Shown in pieces: positions 11,012 through 23,884 of a stretch of 64,000 bases of DNA. The notes beneath the pieces are model-generated. The model had not been told where the DNA came from. It searched no databases and worked only from the letters and a program-made list of their open reading frames with translations. This stretch comes from Amphiura filiformis (taxonomy: Eukaryota > Echinodermata > Ophiuroidea > Amphilepidida > Amphiuridae), in contig NC_092642.1 in the NCBI RefSeq assembly GCF_039555335.1, positions 14,394,243 through 14,458,242 on the forward strand. Reading direction: 5' to 3'. The translations under genes and the position numbers were made by a program. Position 1 is the stretch's first letter. Every line of letters begins with the position of its first letter.

Positions 11012-11451
11012 AAAAAAGTAACTACCCCCCCCCCTTTAATAATGATCATAATTCAAATACGGGCGATTGTATTACAAATCTGTAAAAAATAATGAGGTGG
11101 AAGAAAATTTTATTTCTGCACATTTTGACACCTCATTTGTAGCAATTGAATAAATATTGACGTCACAGCGTACATTTAAATCAATGTAACCCAAGATTTG
11201 AAAGTTACAGTAAATTGTATTGATTGTTTATTCAGTATAATGGAAGGAAATCTGTGTAATGACATCTGAGTGTTTTTGTATTGTATGTAAGTGCAACTTT
11301 CAAATCTGGACCTCACTACATGGGCTATCGTATCAAATGGGGTGTCAAAATGCGCAGAAATAAATTCTGCTTCCAACGCATTTTACAGATTTGAAATACA
11401 ATAGCCCCCTTTTGAATAATGGCCATTATTTAAAGGGGGTTAGTTACTTTT
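11012..11451. mobile_element. Long-TIR MITE with AAAAAAGTAACTA ends
   Basis: The two arms (about 11012-11140 and 11325-11451) are reverse complements over at least 110 bp. Shared blocks are AAAAAAGTAACTA, CCCCCTTTAA, TATTGTATT.CAAATCTGTAAA and TTTCTGC.CATTTTGACACC. The target duplication is not resolved because the ends run into A/T tracts. Confidence 0.6.
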
Positions 11452-13502
11452 TTTATATGTTTATAAGGTGAGTCAGTCATCATTGAAGCAAATTTCGCTG
11501 AAGCCCTATTGATTTGTTATTTTTATTAACATTCTAGGTGAGATATAGCATTAATCATGGATATCAAGTTTTTAAAATACAAAAGATCTTTGTAAATGCC
11601 TGTAAAGTAGCAAATTTTCCCAATATATAATTCAATATACTTATCATGCTTATCATGTATGCCTATAAAACCCATTTTTTTCGAAGCACAAGAAGATGTA
11701 GTTTTCTGCATGGATGTGACATAATAACCTTATTATGAGAAATGCCTATTGGCTAAACTAATTGCAGCTTGTATCGCCATAGTAACCTTTATCTTGTGAA
11801 TGTAGAATGTGAAAAGCTTAAGAGCTCTTAACCTAAATCGTTTCCTGAAATGTAAAAAAATCACAAATGTAAGAATTGAACTAGCACTTGACATTATGCA
11901 TTCACGCATTGTATTATGTAGTTCTTAATGGAACAAATATTTGATCGTTTTATATTTTTTCTAAGAGTTTGATTTATTAATTTTATGTTTTTGCTACAAC
12001 TGTAGCACAGCATTAAAAGACGGAATGGGCCCAACACTTGTATTGGCGTGCGTGTCGGAATCGCTTGGCAAGTCACGTCAGTGTCGCTAACCTATTCGTA
12101 ATCGATTTAACCTGTCCACAAACCTGTACATTCAAGCGGCAATATTTATAATGGTTATTTTAGAAAGTTTTAGCTATCTCAAGAACCGCGGAACTTATGC
12201 CAAGGATGTTGGTTATAAAATTCATTATAAATCTAATACAGTTTCATTTTTATTGCAATTTGTCCTTAATATTTTATTTCAGAAGTTGGACTATTACGTG
12301 GTGATTGTATTAGCTAACGGCAGGGCAAGGTAATTACGATTTAATGTATTTCAAATTACCCAATTCTTGCAACACTTTTCTCTGTCAAAACATCTTGTAA
12401 ATATAGGACGTGAAATAGGTCACTTGTCCCTGTAAGATACAAAGAAGTGTTTAAATCATTGACTGCAACATGTCAGGAAGCCACAAACAATTTTATAGAG
12501 TTTCAACACATTTAAGTTTGTAGGATATTATAAATGAATATCATCCGACACCGACAAGTGACTGATTTTATTTTCCATTGCAAGCGCGGATCCAGATTTT
12601 TTTTAAACCTGTATTTTGTTATAGGCGACCATTCTATGAGACCCCGAGGGGGTGGATTGACCCCTAGCTCGGAAAATTGTGAGAGCACATCTAGACTTCT
12701 CCGTAGTCCACTTGCCCATTTGGCATACTCTGGCTATTACATTTAAGCATAAAACTCTGATTTATATTGATTTGTATGCAACTGATATATTTTCACATCT
12801 GTATCTGATCTTTTCAGTCACTGCACTCCCTCTGTTTGTTAGCTTCCCAAGTGGACTACTGACTTTGCCTTGCGGTTAAGATTTTTAACACGGGACTCTA
12901 TGGAGAGTTAGGCCAATTTCTGGCCTAACTAAAATTGGCCATGATGTAATGCATCTTTAAATGGATCTGCCTTGTGATTGGTCGCCCATATCTCGCTATG
13001 GTTTAAATCTTCCGGGCCCGCGCCATTACCATTAACTACACCGTACACAACTGTGGTATTTGCGGCGCTTTTGTGATGACGCGAAAGTTAATCTCTCATC
13101 AAACATCTAGCGCGTCTTGTACTATACCATGCTTAGTACTTGTGGTTAATGGACTGATAAACAAGTGTGCTTGACAGTGTGTTTTAGAGAGCAAAGTCCC
13201 GGGGTAAAGTTCTGCTTAAAATTCAAAGTCCATAGTCGGATTTTCGGGGTTCGCTATCAATAAACTGGTAGATTCCAAAATCAGAATTGTTCAGTATTAA
13301 AGTGAGCCATTATATGCAAGATAATGTTGCATTCAATTACTTTTATTGTCACTAATCATCTGATATTTTTAACTCTTTATGACCATTTTACTATTGAATA
13401 CTTTAATTTTAATAAACATCCGTATAATTTTGAGTTCAACAAAATGGGTTCATCATGACTAATAATAACATATTTTTAATAAAATTCGACTATGGCATAG
13501 TC
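11452..13502. other. Non-coding stretch
   Basis: Only short, domain-less open frames occur on both strands. A GC-richer patch at about 12,990-13,130 (CCGGGCCCGCGCC) is the only compositional change. No gene was supported. Confidence 0.3.
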
Positions 13503-13737
13503 TAGAGCACATCAGACACATCAAATTACATTCTGAATACGAGCACTGTCGATCTTGTTAATTATGTGTTTTAAGTTTGCTTTAAAAATTGTATACATTT
13601 CTGTATTTAAATTTTGTATCTAATAGTTGTATATTTTATATAAATTGCATGTTGAACATTGTTGCCTTTTTAATGTTATGAAAATGTATCACAGGGTCCC
13701 ATGTTAGACCAGCTGCCCTGGATACATATGAATAAAA

Positions 13738-13832
<95 letters not shown>

Positions 13833-14150
13833 GTAAGTAAAGTCCCCTTTTTTTTCCGCCAAATTCTTTGTAATTAATAACTACTATAACATTCACAATA
13901 GATCTATTACGTGTCACACCCCATACCCCCCTCTAGCGTCGCCCCTGCTGTCGATCAGGTCACCCATCTTTAACAGTCCTCGAAGTAAATGTTATATGTA
14001 CCTAAGCTGGGAGGAAAAAAAAAGCTGACCATCATATAAAAATTGTGACTTTTCGTATTAAAGATATACATTGTTTCCCCATCATATCTTCAATACGAAA
14101 GGTCAGAATTTTCTCAAATGAACAACTTTTCTGCCAGGCATAACACCTCA
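13503..14150. mobile_element. Broken copy of the TTAA palindromic family split by a LINE tail
   Basis: The left piece (about 13503-13560, AGAGCACATCAGACA..ATTACATTCTGAATACGA) and the right piece (about 13972-14150, CCTCGAAGTAA.., GCTGGGAGGAAA.., ATCTTCAATACGAAAGGTCA) match consecutive parts of the 8422-9081 element. The segment between them, which has a LINE-like 3' end and an AAAT tract, is therefore best read as a later insertion. Confidence 0.5.
13640..13838 (+). repeat. LINE-like 3' tail ending in an (AAAT)n microsatellite
   Basis: The sequence GGGTCCCATGTTAGACCAGC..GGATACATATGAATAAAATAAAT resembles the 3' end of invertebrate LINEs of the L2/CR1 kind, which end in short tandem repeats instead of poly(A). 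It runs into about 100 bp of uninterrupted AAAT units (about 13731-13832). No ORF is left. Confidence 0.6.
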
Positions 14151-14410
14151 TACCCCTGGGCCTCATACACTTTTTACTTCGAGCCCCATGAATGAATGAA
14201 AGTTTAACCAATTTCTCACGACTTACTGTTTAGCTGTGATGGCCTGCGGCCGACATCCATTGACCTTCGGTGCCAGCTGATGGTACTGGGATGTTGGAGG
14301 GGTCACGTGACCTGGCTCGTTAGGGCTAGAATCACTTGACGCGATGAGCCGGTTGTACGATCTTTGAAGGTGGTGGCGTCCTCTGGTCTTGTTTAGGTAG
14401 GTTACTGTTG

Positions 14411-14480
14411 GACTACAGGTCGGCGATCTTCTGTGTGGCATGCGAGGGGTCCCAGGTTCGAATCCCGGGGGTACTAAGTA
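14411..14480 (+). pseudogene. tRNA-like sequence with perfect B box
   Basis: CCCAGGTTCGAATCCCGGGGG is split here as CCCAG-GTTCGAATC-CCGGG, a good T arm with a canonical B box. No convincing A box or anticodon arm is found at the right distance, so it is probably a SINE relic. Confidence 0.3.
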
Positions 14481-16036
14481 ATTTAATCTTTCTTCACCTT
14501 CTCTCCTTTTTCTCTTCTTTCCCTACTGATAGCAAACAAACCACGGGTAGCGTTGAGGTTAATCTCAGCAGGGTGAGCGAGCCAAAGTGATATGTGCACC
14601 TGGGGGAGGGGATGCCATAAATTGTTGCTGGCTACCGGTAAAAGGGGTCATTTGGAGCTGTGATCAAGTAAAAATGAGTTTCCTGGAGCTGCGAATGGTC
14701 AATATCAATGTCTTAAGAGGCCTTCTGGTTGGAAGTTGCCTGAAAAAATGTGAGGAATGAGCAATTTCAGGGCCCTTTAGAGCTGAAATGATCAAAATCA
14801 AGGATCTTTCGGAGCTCTGTGCTGGTCAAATTTTATATGGGGTCTTTCGGAACTGCGTGTTAAGTGTTCCCCGGGATGTAGCCAACTTAACAAAAATCCC
14901 ATGATCCTAAATATACTTGGCAATGTGCAAATGTGTTAAAATTGCAGGCTAATAGTAACGCAGACTGGTATGCTGTATATATATGGGAATGTTTAAATGT
15001 TTTCTCTTTTGTACGGTAGGTTCGTACTTTTGTCGCACCCTGAGACAAATGTGCTAATTCCCGTTACAATCGCAATCAATCAAATTACCGTGATACCAAC
15101 CTTATCATTTTAAAATTACTGATATCAATCTCATTTATTTACGTTTCATCATATTTATTGATAATAATCTCATGATTATCTTCATTCGACTATGTTTACA
15201 TACTGAAGCTTTTGTTTTGCTTGAAACCAGTATAGATCTCAGGTGGCAAGAAAGTGGCGCTCTATTTTGATTGTTTATACCCTTACAGTACAATAACATA
15301 TTATTGCTACACCCATTCATTAGGCACCAAGCTAACATATGAGGACGAGAAAACGCCGCTGGGAATAATGAATGCCATACATTTACAGATGGAAGATACA
15401 GGAGAACTCATGTGTTAAAGCTACTCTGGTGTTCAAAATCTAATGCGGATGCGCTTTATTTATTTTTTTTTTTTTTTTTTTACATTTTCATTTTAGATAT
15501 GATGTATGTAGGATATGACCCCGGTTTGTTTTCTTGTACTAATATTGCACATAATCCTCCACAACCTCATAGATACAAAATGTAAAATTAAGAGTCTCTC
15601 TTGAGTTCTTTATTGTAAGCTGTTGGGACATATAAATCATGTATTTGGGCACATTCTGACCTTAATTTAGTGGGTTTTTTTTAACAATTCAGGCATGACA
15701 TTATGGGAAAGAATTTTTGTATACCGCCGAATCTTGAGACAAAGTTTTGAATGAATGGGGTCTAATTAAAGGACCGTTTTCTGACCTTGATTCTTCGTCT
15801 TCTGACTGTCAGCAAATGAGCCATCGTGACATATTTTTGGTCGATTTTTTTTGGTCGATTTTGACCAAAGTAAGCTACTATAGAATCATTGTCTGGTACC
15901 CCAAATTGGGCCAAATGTCACTAGAGGTCTCACGTTGTACGAAGGTCATTGTGGCCAAAAACGTAAATTTCGCTTTTAAATTGCAAATCATAGCAACATG
16001 ACAGTCATATGAGAGTGTACAATAACAATACCATAT
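14481..16036. other. Non-coding stretch
   Basis: No gene was recognised. A run of T residues at about 15461-15481 is the only simple repeat. Confidence 0.3.
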
Positions 16037-16412
16037 ACAGGGTGTCCCAAAAAAAGAGGCCCCTCATTGCGCCCTCTTTTTCTCCTATTTCTGAAAAGTT
16101 GATTAAATATATTTTGGTATGTAAATAAACCTTTAAACGTAAGCTTTAATAAACCAAAACAAGTATATCAATCGGCTCACAACTTCTGAAGATATGCCCT
16201 TTTGAATAAAAGTACCATTTTTCACTCTGTCCACGGATAGCAAACAGAGTGGTTGGGATGGCTCATGCTCTGGAGTGGCCTGCACGATCACAAGACCTCA
16301 CACCACTTGTTTTGTTTTTCCTTTGTGGCAAAATCCAAGATATTCGCAAACTTATTACTGAATGCATTCGCAACGCAATTGATGCAATGAGGACCAGGGC
16401 TGAAACCTGAAT
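16037..16412 (+). pseudogene. DNA transposon relic with DDE-transposase C-terminal scrap
   Basis: The relic begins with CAGGGTGTCCCAAAAAAAG, a terminus recognised from mariner/IS630-like elements. From about 16,250 one frame reads ..ALEWPARSQDLTPL.. and continues to a TGA near 16,410. This matches the WP.RSPDLTPLDFFLWG signature around the last catalytic acidic residue of IS630/mariner-type transposases, with substitutions in the conserved block. Most of the transposase gene and the right terminus are missing. Confidence 0.55.
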
Positions 16413-16507
16413 TCGCCATGGAGGCAACCAGGTAGAGGGCAGAGCAGCACAGAAAACTCACTTCAGAATAACCAAAGACAAACCAAACAGCCTTTTATGC
16501 TTTTTTA

Positions 16508-16735
16508 AGAACCAGAAAGAACCTATTTTTGGTTATTTAAAAATAACCGAAAATATGTTCGTTCTGGTCTTTCAGAACCTTTCAAGTCCAAAATGGTTCT
16601 TTCTGACCTTTTCAGAACCCTTTACAGGTCTGAAATGGTTCGTTCTCTTCTTTGTAGAACCATTTAAGTTTCCACATACAGGACAGCTGAAGAAACATTT
16701 TAGGTTCTGTTTAGAACCGTTATTTTCTAAGAGAT
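16508..16735. repeat. AGAACC/GGTTCT-rich inverted repeat
   Basis: The ends resemble each other in inverted orientation (AGAACC.GAAAGAACCTA.. and ..TAGGTTCTGTTTAGAACCG), and GGTTCT or AGAACC recurs about every 20-40 bp. It is probably a small MITE. No TSD was established. Confidence 0.35.
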
Positions 16736-18538
16736 AAAATCTCGACTCCTATAAAAGCCATAAGTGTTTCCTTTTGTATCATACATTGTACAGAATTCTC
16801 TCAAAATTTAGCATCTGTACGATGGTTAACAACAGAGTTGAATAACACATAACACTCTGTATTCAGTTTCAAGTACCAGTACTTGAAAGAGATACGATCA
16901 GAGGAGATATAATATTACTGCATTCAAAAGACATTACGCTATCACACCATTAATGACATTAGAAGATGCGAGAACATTGTGATAACTATATCCGAAATGT
17001 GAGGGTAAGTGGAAAAAAGATGGTGAGTGGGCGAGTAAGATTAATGGTTTCATGTTTTTTGTCTAGCCAATTTTTCAATTTAAAAATACGATATAAGGTT
17101 ATCAGAAAGTAGCGCCAACAATGCTAATAGTAAATAAAAATAGTTTGATAAACGATATCAATCAATAGAGAAACCTAGAAATAAATACGTTTCTTAACTT
17201 GATCTTCAATCTGTCTGTTTTGGCCCTATTGAATGTGTATTTGTAATGTGTAATATTGAGTAGACGGTTGTTACTTGCCCGTAAATAACTATATTGTGAT
17301 AAATGAATGCAAACAAAACTGTGCTTTGGGAGACATTGGTACATTACCGGGTTATTTTCCACATTAAAATACGTTTCCATTTGTTTAAAACAAAAAAAAT
17401 CAAGTTATTCAACCAGGAAAGTTTCCTGATTCAACATTATAAGAAACAAACGAACAAAGTTAAGATGCGTGGGTGTTTCACTATATTTAGTTATATTGTA
17501 AGTATCATCGATTGTATCGTGCCTGGTACTTTACTATATTCAGTGCATATATGTATTCTTAGAATCATCGATTGTATCGTGCCTCTTATACACGGCGCTT
17601 TAATTCACCTCAACCTCTTTCAAGTATATACAAAATGGATAGTGTCACAAAGTTGGGTCTATATCAAACTAATTATTTGGGACGAGCTCAGAGAGAGAGG
17701 GAGAGAGAACGAGAGAGGTGGAAGAGGGCAAAGGTGGATAAAGAGAGTGTGTGTAAAAATCTTCTCCACTTAGTGCCAATTCGCCAGATAATAACAATAT
17801 ATTAAAATGGTTACATATGTATTGAAAGAAACCAAACAGGCTAATTGTAAATAACCTTGTATTCCACCCCAATGGACGTACAATTGAAATCTTTTAAATT
17901 ATAATCCAGTTGTTCGAAAACGGTTTCAAAAGTGCCTGACTTTTTGCCGTACCCAGGCCGAAGGCACATTTGTCGTACATTATTAAATGTTTTATTCGTG
18001 ACGCAAACGTATCCGTTTGATTAAATATTTTACCAAAAAGGAAAATAAAACCTTTGCAATCGGTCCTTGTTTGCTATCTACATGTAATAACTCATAGCAT
18101 TGTTGATCATGGCGAGTGGCATACCAATATACCTTGAGCTAAGGAGACGATATTCATGTTCACAACGTAAGAAGGCATGCAGTCAGACACCGGCGTTTCT
18201 ACTGGTTACTGGGAGAAATGTGTGTGTCTTTTGTTATATAATGAAGCATGTACTTTAGGGATTACAATTCTAAAATTATGTGAGATATGGGAGATAAATA
18301 GTTTCTTTACTCAGGTATTTAATTATTTATACCCGAGTACAAAAATCAATGAGTTAAGGTTACGCAGTGATAACCTTGAGTTTTTTTTTTTTTCATTGGT
18401 GATTTCACGAGTTTCACGACAATCTGGCAATCATTACTCAGTTGGCCTCGGATAACGTTGACATAACCTTGAATATTTTCGCCATAAAGATCAAATCCAC
18501 CAAGTGCAACGACAATCCAACTTACCATCAATAGTAAT
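16736..18538. other. Non-coding stretch
   Basis: An open frame at 17303-17773 (156 codons) has no recognisable domain, a biased composition, and contains a local duplication (ATCATCGATTGTATCGTGCCT near 17505 and 17563). A GAGA-rich tract lies at about 17688-17722. I do not call a gene. Confidence 0.35.
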
Positions 18539-20683
18539 CCCTTACCAAAAGCAGGCTAATTTAGCATGTAATTAACCTGCATCTAGCCTGTGTTTGAAAA
18601 GCAGGTTTATTTTAACCTGCGCAGGTTAATAAATAATTAGACAGGTTAAATTTTAGCCTGCTTTGTAACAAAAACTGACCAACATGTTTTTGCAGGTTAA
18701 CTTTTAGACTGTTATCTACAAACATGCAGGTTAATTTTGTGCAGGTTAAATCATAACCTGGTTTTAGCAAAAAAGCAGGTTAATGTTTTTGCAGGTTAAA
18801 TTGTTGTGACCAGCTGTTATAATGATTAGCAGGTTAATAATTTTACAGGTTAAATTTTAGACTGCTTTAGATGCATGATGGGAAATATTTCCAACTGCCA
18901 TTTTGAATTCTGTAAAATGCAGAGCTGATGTGGGCTCCTCGTTTTTGATGTTTTCAGCTTTATTTATGCCTTGTGTTTTCACTGTTGGACTGTTACTTAA
19001 CAACTAACAATGTATGTAATCCATGTAGCTAATTTTAATCCTGTGCAAGGCCTGGTTACAAAATGTTAACGCTACATGGATATACACATGTATAAGATAT
19101 AGGTAAGCTTAAAAATATAAATATGATCACAGTGAGGTAAATGCATGAGTATACTTTTTAAGGTTTTAATGTTGGCAGTTTAACTTGAATTAGGGTAATA
19201 GTTTAGTGTATGGTGAGGAAGCTATTGGGGGCATACTATATATTGTCGGTCGTATCACATACACATATAGTGACATTTTTAAAATTTTTTGTTATGTTCT
19301 ACTCTAGGCTAGCCTCTCATTCGCGCGCGGATGGGAAATACATAGTGTTCACAAGTTTGATACGGTTTGTAGACTGAAATTTTGCGTAGAACACGCTACC
19401 GTAGTCCCCTTTATTTAAAAATGTGTCCAAAGTGCTTTTTCTGGGGGGGGGGTGCCCCTACAATGGGGGTCACAATTACTAAAAATGTATTCCAAGGCCA
19501 ATGGTGGTGATTTTGGTGTCTAAATATATGTTTATGGACATGAGAAAGTCATTTAGACAGTTTACGAAATTCAAAATGGCTTCCTTATGTTCCAAAATTC
19601 CAAATTTTTCAGGCCGATTGTGGTGATTTGAGTGTCTATGATTATGTCTGTGGAGATGAAAAAGTCATTTACATAGCTTATTAAAATCCAAAATGTCTGC
19701 CAGCTGCCTTATACAAAAAAAAACACAAAATGGCCGCCAAAATGCCGAAAATTATTCGAACTTATTTGAACGGCGCTCTCGGGCAGATGGTCGCAATTTG
19801 GGTGTAGGTATATGTTTGCGAACATGAAACAGTCATTTATATAGTTTATAACAATCCAAAATGGCTGCCCTATCCCCAAAAATTCAAAATGACAGTCAAA
19901 ATGTCGAATATTAGTCTATATCATTTGAAGGGCATTCTCAGGCCGATGGTGGTGATTTTGGGGTCCAGTTATATGTTTATTCAGCTAATACAAAATCCAA
20001 AATAGTTGCCCTATGGTCCAAAATTCAAAATGGCGGCTAAAATAGTGAATTTTAGTAAAAAATTACTTGAAAGATGCGCACGGCTTAACAGCGAAACTTA
20101 CTTAATAATTAAATTAAATCATTGGTGTACATTTGAAAGTTGTTACTTGCAGTGTCCTCCTTACGCCACTATATGAAGCAAGGGACAAATTTTCCAGCCA
20201 AATGTTGGTCTATATTTTGTGTACTATAGCTCTCACATTATGGTGGATCACCATGCAGTGAGCAAATACTGTTAATTAACCTGCTTTTTAGACTGCTATG
20301 TGCAGTAAAAACAGGTTAATTTAGATCCCAAATTAGCCTGTTAAATTTATGCTAATTAGACAGGCTAAAACCTAATTTAAATATTCCGGCTATATTGCAG
20401 GCCTAGCGCAGGTTAATATTGATTTGCAGGCTAATTTAGCAGCAGGCTAAAAGTATACAGGCTAAAAATTGCAGGCTAATTTTGCAGGATAAAATATGCA
20501 GGCTAAATATATGCAGTCTAATTTTAACCTGTATATGCAAATTTTGCAGCCTAACTTAGCGTGCCTAATTTACATATTTCGGCTCTATTGCAGGCTTAAG
20601 GCAGGTTAAAAATTTACCCTGCATTTTTGCAGTCCATGCAGGCTAGGCGCAGGCTAAGTACAGGCCTGCATTTCTGGTAAGGG
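18539..20683. mobile_element. 2.1-kb element with arrayed 9-bp subterminal motifs
   Basis: The ends are inverted: CCCTTACCAAAAGCAGGC on the left, and CCCTTACCAGAAATGCAGGC as the reverse complement of the right end. Only AT is repeated immediately outside (18537-18538 and 20684-20685); the TA inside the palindrome could equally be the duplication. About 17 copies of GCAGGTTAA-type 9-mers (also GCAGGCTAA, or reversed) fill 18550-18875, and about 20 more fill 20275-20680. The core (19480-20060) is a diverged tandem repeat. There is no coding region. Confidence 0.65.
19480..20060 (+). repeat. Diverged tandem repeat inside the 2.1-kb element
   Basis: Four to five units of roughly 130-165 bp. Each carries GGCCGATGGTGGTGATTTTGG-like, ATATGTTTATGGACATGA.A-like and AGTCATTTA..TAG..TA plus CCAAAATGGC.GCC-like blocks in that order. 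It may represent a degraded minisatellite core between the two motif arrays. Confidence 0.5.
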
Positions 20684-21411
20684 ATGGGAACGCACACCCT
20701 TAAAAGCCCGGTTTAAACAACAAACACAAACAGAAACAAACAACAAACATTAACTCCTACAACTTCCTTCAACTCTCTATATGATATATCCGTCTTTCTG
20801 TCATTCATGTTTTTTGTCTTTTACAGTTACCGTGTGGCTTTAAATGCATTACACATTAATGCATGAGACGGTAATTTGACAGATGTTATCAATCGTAACT
20901 CGCATGAACGTTTGCAATCCCCTGAATGTTACATGAGAGGTAATTGCGATATTTCAAGTATATTCACAAGTCACGTATATCAGCCTTTACTCATTATGTG
21001 GTTCTTTATGGTTTATTGGTTTTTGGTAAAGATGATTTTAAGTATGCTGAGAAAAATAGGCATGACGAGATAAAGCGTATTTTAAAAGGCTTTTACTGCT
21101 CTTAGAATGTGTTGACCTCGATCTAGATGTCATTATAGCTTTTATCAAATAACTAAATGTCAAAATTGAACATGTTGAATGAAAGATTGACAAAACCCTA
21201 GAAACACGAAGAAGCGTGCTTGATAACTGAAACACTAAACTCGACTCGTATGCTTTTATAATGCTCACATGCATACACCTCCCTCGGGGGCATAACCAAG
21301 GGTGAGGATCTTCGGAATAACAATTCACACGGCAAACCAGCCTATATTTATGATTAGCAGATCAAAACAAAATTCCATTCTGCTAACATTAGACCCAGTT
21401 TTAACCATAGT
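20684..21411. other. Non-coding stretch
   Basis: No gene or repeat was recognised between the 2.1-kb element and the tRNA-like sequence. Confidence 0.3.
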
Positions 21412-21487
21412 TTATCAGTGGGAGCTGGTTGGAAGGCGTCCGACTAGAGATCGGAAAGTCATGGGTTCGATTCCTATACCGACACAT
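21412..21487 (+). pseudogene. tRNA-like sequence, Ser(AGA)-type anticodon loop
   Basis: The anticodon arm TCCGA-CTAGAGA-TCGGA and T arm ATGGG-TTCGATT-CCTAT both pair perfectly, and the B box is canonical. The D arm is weak, the acceptor stem does not close, and the long variable arm expected of tRNA-Ser is absent. It is probably a tRNA-derived SINE head or a tRNA pseudogene. Confidence 0.5.
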
Positions 21488-21930
21488 TCTCTTGCTTTTT
21501 TTTTCAAGTTGGGTTGTGTGCCGGTCGGGATTTGTGTTTATTTGTTGTCATGTTAAATTGTAACACTTTGGGTTGTTAAACTGGCATTCTTTCTTATCAA
21601 ATATATTCAGTTTCCTCTTGTAGTAAGCAATCGTTCCCCGTTGTGTTTATTTGTTCTTGTGCAGGATGCGTATCCCCATTACCTACTTTACCCATTCTTG
21701 TTTCTCGACTGCCCAATTTTATCATGTTTACACATCAAAGTCGTGAAGCGATATTCTGTCGAGTTTTGTAAATAAACATGAAAGAGGTCAACCAAAACCA
21801 TTATAAACCCCTCCTCCCGCCCTGATAACACCTCATACATGCATCCCACACACCCTTCACCCTTACACATAATTCACAGCATCCCTTGCACGCAGGCATT
21901 GTCCTATCCTATACCCAAACTGTATAGTGT
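21488..21930. other. Non-coding stretch
   Basis: Nothing was recognised other than the T-rich flank of the tRNA-like unit. Confidence 0.3.
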
Positions 21931-22395
21931 TATTCGCACATTGAATATTAGTGAGCTTATTTGAATATTTTTTCCATTAATTTTCCTTAATCCACTCTGC
22001 AGCTTATACGCAATAGTCGATTAACTTTAAACTTGGTAGGGCGATAGGGCGTGGTAACCACATGTGCTGTATGTTTTCGTGTCATGCTGCATATGAATAT
22101 TAATGAGCATTTTGCATATTTTTCTGATACAGCTTAAACGCAATAACCTATCAACTTCAAACTTGGTATGGAGATACTCTGTGGTGACGTAATGTAATGT
22201 ACTTTTGTGTCATGTTATTTGCATATTTAGGAATACTAATGGGTTAAAAGCTTACACGCAATTACCAATGAACGTCTAATATCTTGGTAGGGTAAAATAG
22301 TATTATCAGTCACCTCTTGCGTTTCATGGGTTGTGTCATGTTATTTGCACATTTATGAATATACATGACTTCATTTGCATATTTTTTGTATTTTC
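21931..22395 (+). repeat. Diverged tandem repeat, about three units
   Basis: Each unit contains GCATAT/GCACAT..GAATAT.A.TGA, a CAGCTTA.ACGCAAT-like block, an AACTT.AAACTTGGTA.GG-like block and ends near TGTGTCATG.T. Units are roughly 120-165 bp and strongly diverged. Confidence 0.45.
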
Positions 22396-22972
22396 AAACC
22401 ATTCTTATGGGCCTCCTAATAACGAACTGCGTAATCATAGCTGGTTAGCTAAGTGTAACCATTTTAAATCATATTTGTTAATAATATAAAAGAAACCGCT
22501 TTGAAAAAGCTATCTGTGCGCTGTAATGAATGGTTCGTTCAAAAAGTGACGAAAAGTCACGGAATCCTCATCGAATATCTTAGCATTAGCAAAGACTGTT
22601 ACTTAACATATAGGCTAACTTATAACATACTATTAAGAGCAATTTAGACGGTAGCGGTTTCACGTGAAGTCCAATAAACCCGCTAGCTACAATGACTATC
22701 TTCAGCCATCTCAATGCAAAAGGGTAATGCAGGCACAAAAATGGGTGTTATTAGTGCTGTCAATGATAGCGCCTCTACATTTAAAGAAGCACGCACGCTG
22801 AGATGATATCAGTTTCACTTGTTGACAACTACATTCAGTTTTCAACTACCGTACCGTATATAGTATAGTGTTTATTGTCAGCAATGAAATAAATGGCTTT
22901 TGTGCAAGCTGTTCATTGCATTTCGCCGAAAATGGTATTGCTCGAGAATAGATATGCTATAAAAGTTGATTT
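22396..22972. other. Non-coding stretch
   Basis: No gene or repeat was recognised. Confidence 0.3.
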
Positions 22973-23285
22973 TGACACTGCTTATCCACCCGATACACAT
23001 ATATGTGATGCGATCAAGCAAAATCAGTCGGAACTCGGCAATAATAAATTTTCAGTTTCTTATAGGATAGCAAAAAGGATTTACAAAGCTGGATTTTGCA
23101 GAACCCCCCATTGAAATTGAACAACCAGTTCCAAAGATATGAGCAATTAAAGCGCTTCCAAAACAGTAGGAAACAAAAGGAAATATTGGCTTTGTTTGGC
23201 TATATCTCAAAATCAATATTTCCGAGTTCCGACTGATTTTGCTTGATCGCATCACATATGTACATGTAATACATTGTGTCAATAC
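22973..23285. repeat. Inverted-repeat element
   Basis: Arms at about 23000-23042 and 23212-23262 are reverse complements (TATGTGATGCGATCAAGCAA, AATCAGTCGGAACTCGG). A weaker outer similarity around TTGACAC suggests the true ends lie a little further out. MITE-like; no TSD was read. Confidence 0.5.
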
Positions 23286-23884
23286 GGCCGTACTGGCACG
23301 GTAGATGCCATGCTGGGATGGATATTAGAGTCACGCGGTAGCATGACCAGCAAGTTTTAAAAAAAACGACTGATAAAGAAGAATAAACAGATGCGCCGCG
23401 AGACTATATTTACACGGAACAAAACGCTATTGTTCTATGCGATATTTTTCGCTGGGTACAAAATATATCTAAAACCATGCTAAATCGTATTTACTGTCCA
23501 AAGTGTCATATTTTAACAACTCTTTATTTCAAAAAGTTACACCAATCTTACAGTCAATCCGATTGTTTGATAATAAACAAACATTCTTGCTTTATTTCAC
23601 GCGGTATTTCATAGCCAAAATTAGTGGCAAATCATAGCTAATCATACTGATATCCACAATCTTTCGTCACTGCTACAGCCATACATGGCTGTCACTGTCG
23701 CACTAATTTTTCAGATTCACTTTCAAATATACCCAGGCATTTTCCTGGATACCCTACATACAAATTCTGGACCCCATTCGCCAAAAAATCAAGTTTTTCA
23801 CAATTCTTTTATTCTTTCCGGACCACAGCATATATTCATATTAATAAATACTCCACTTTCACACAGCGGAATAACGGGACGTCC
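23286..23884. other. Non-coding stretch
   Basis: No coding or repeat structure was recognised. Confidence 0.3.

Noticed and set aside
13636..13917. Open frame of 93 codons with a Leu/Phe/Ile/Tyr repeat
   Set aside because: It is the translation of the (AAAT)n microsatellite.
17303..17773. Plus-strand open frame of 156 codons
   Set aside because: Biased composition, an internal duplication and a GAGA tract; no domain recognised.
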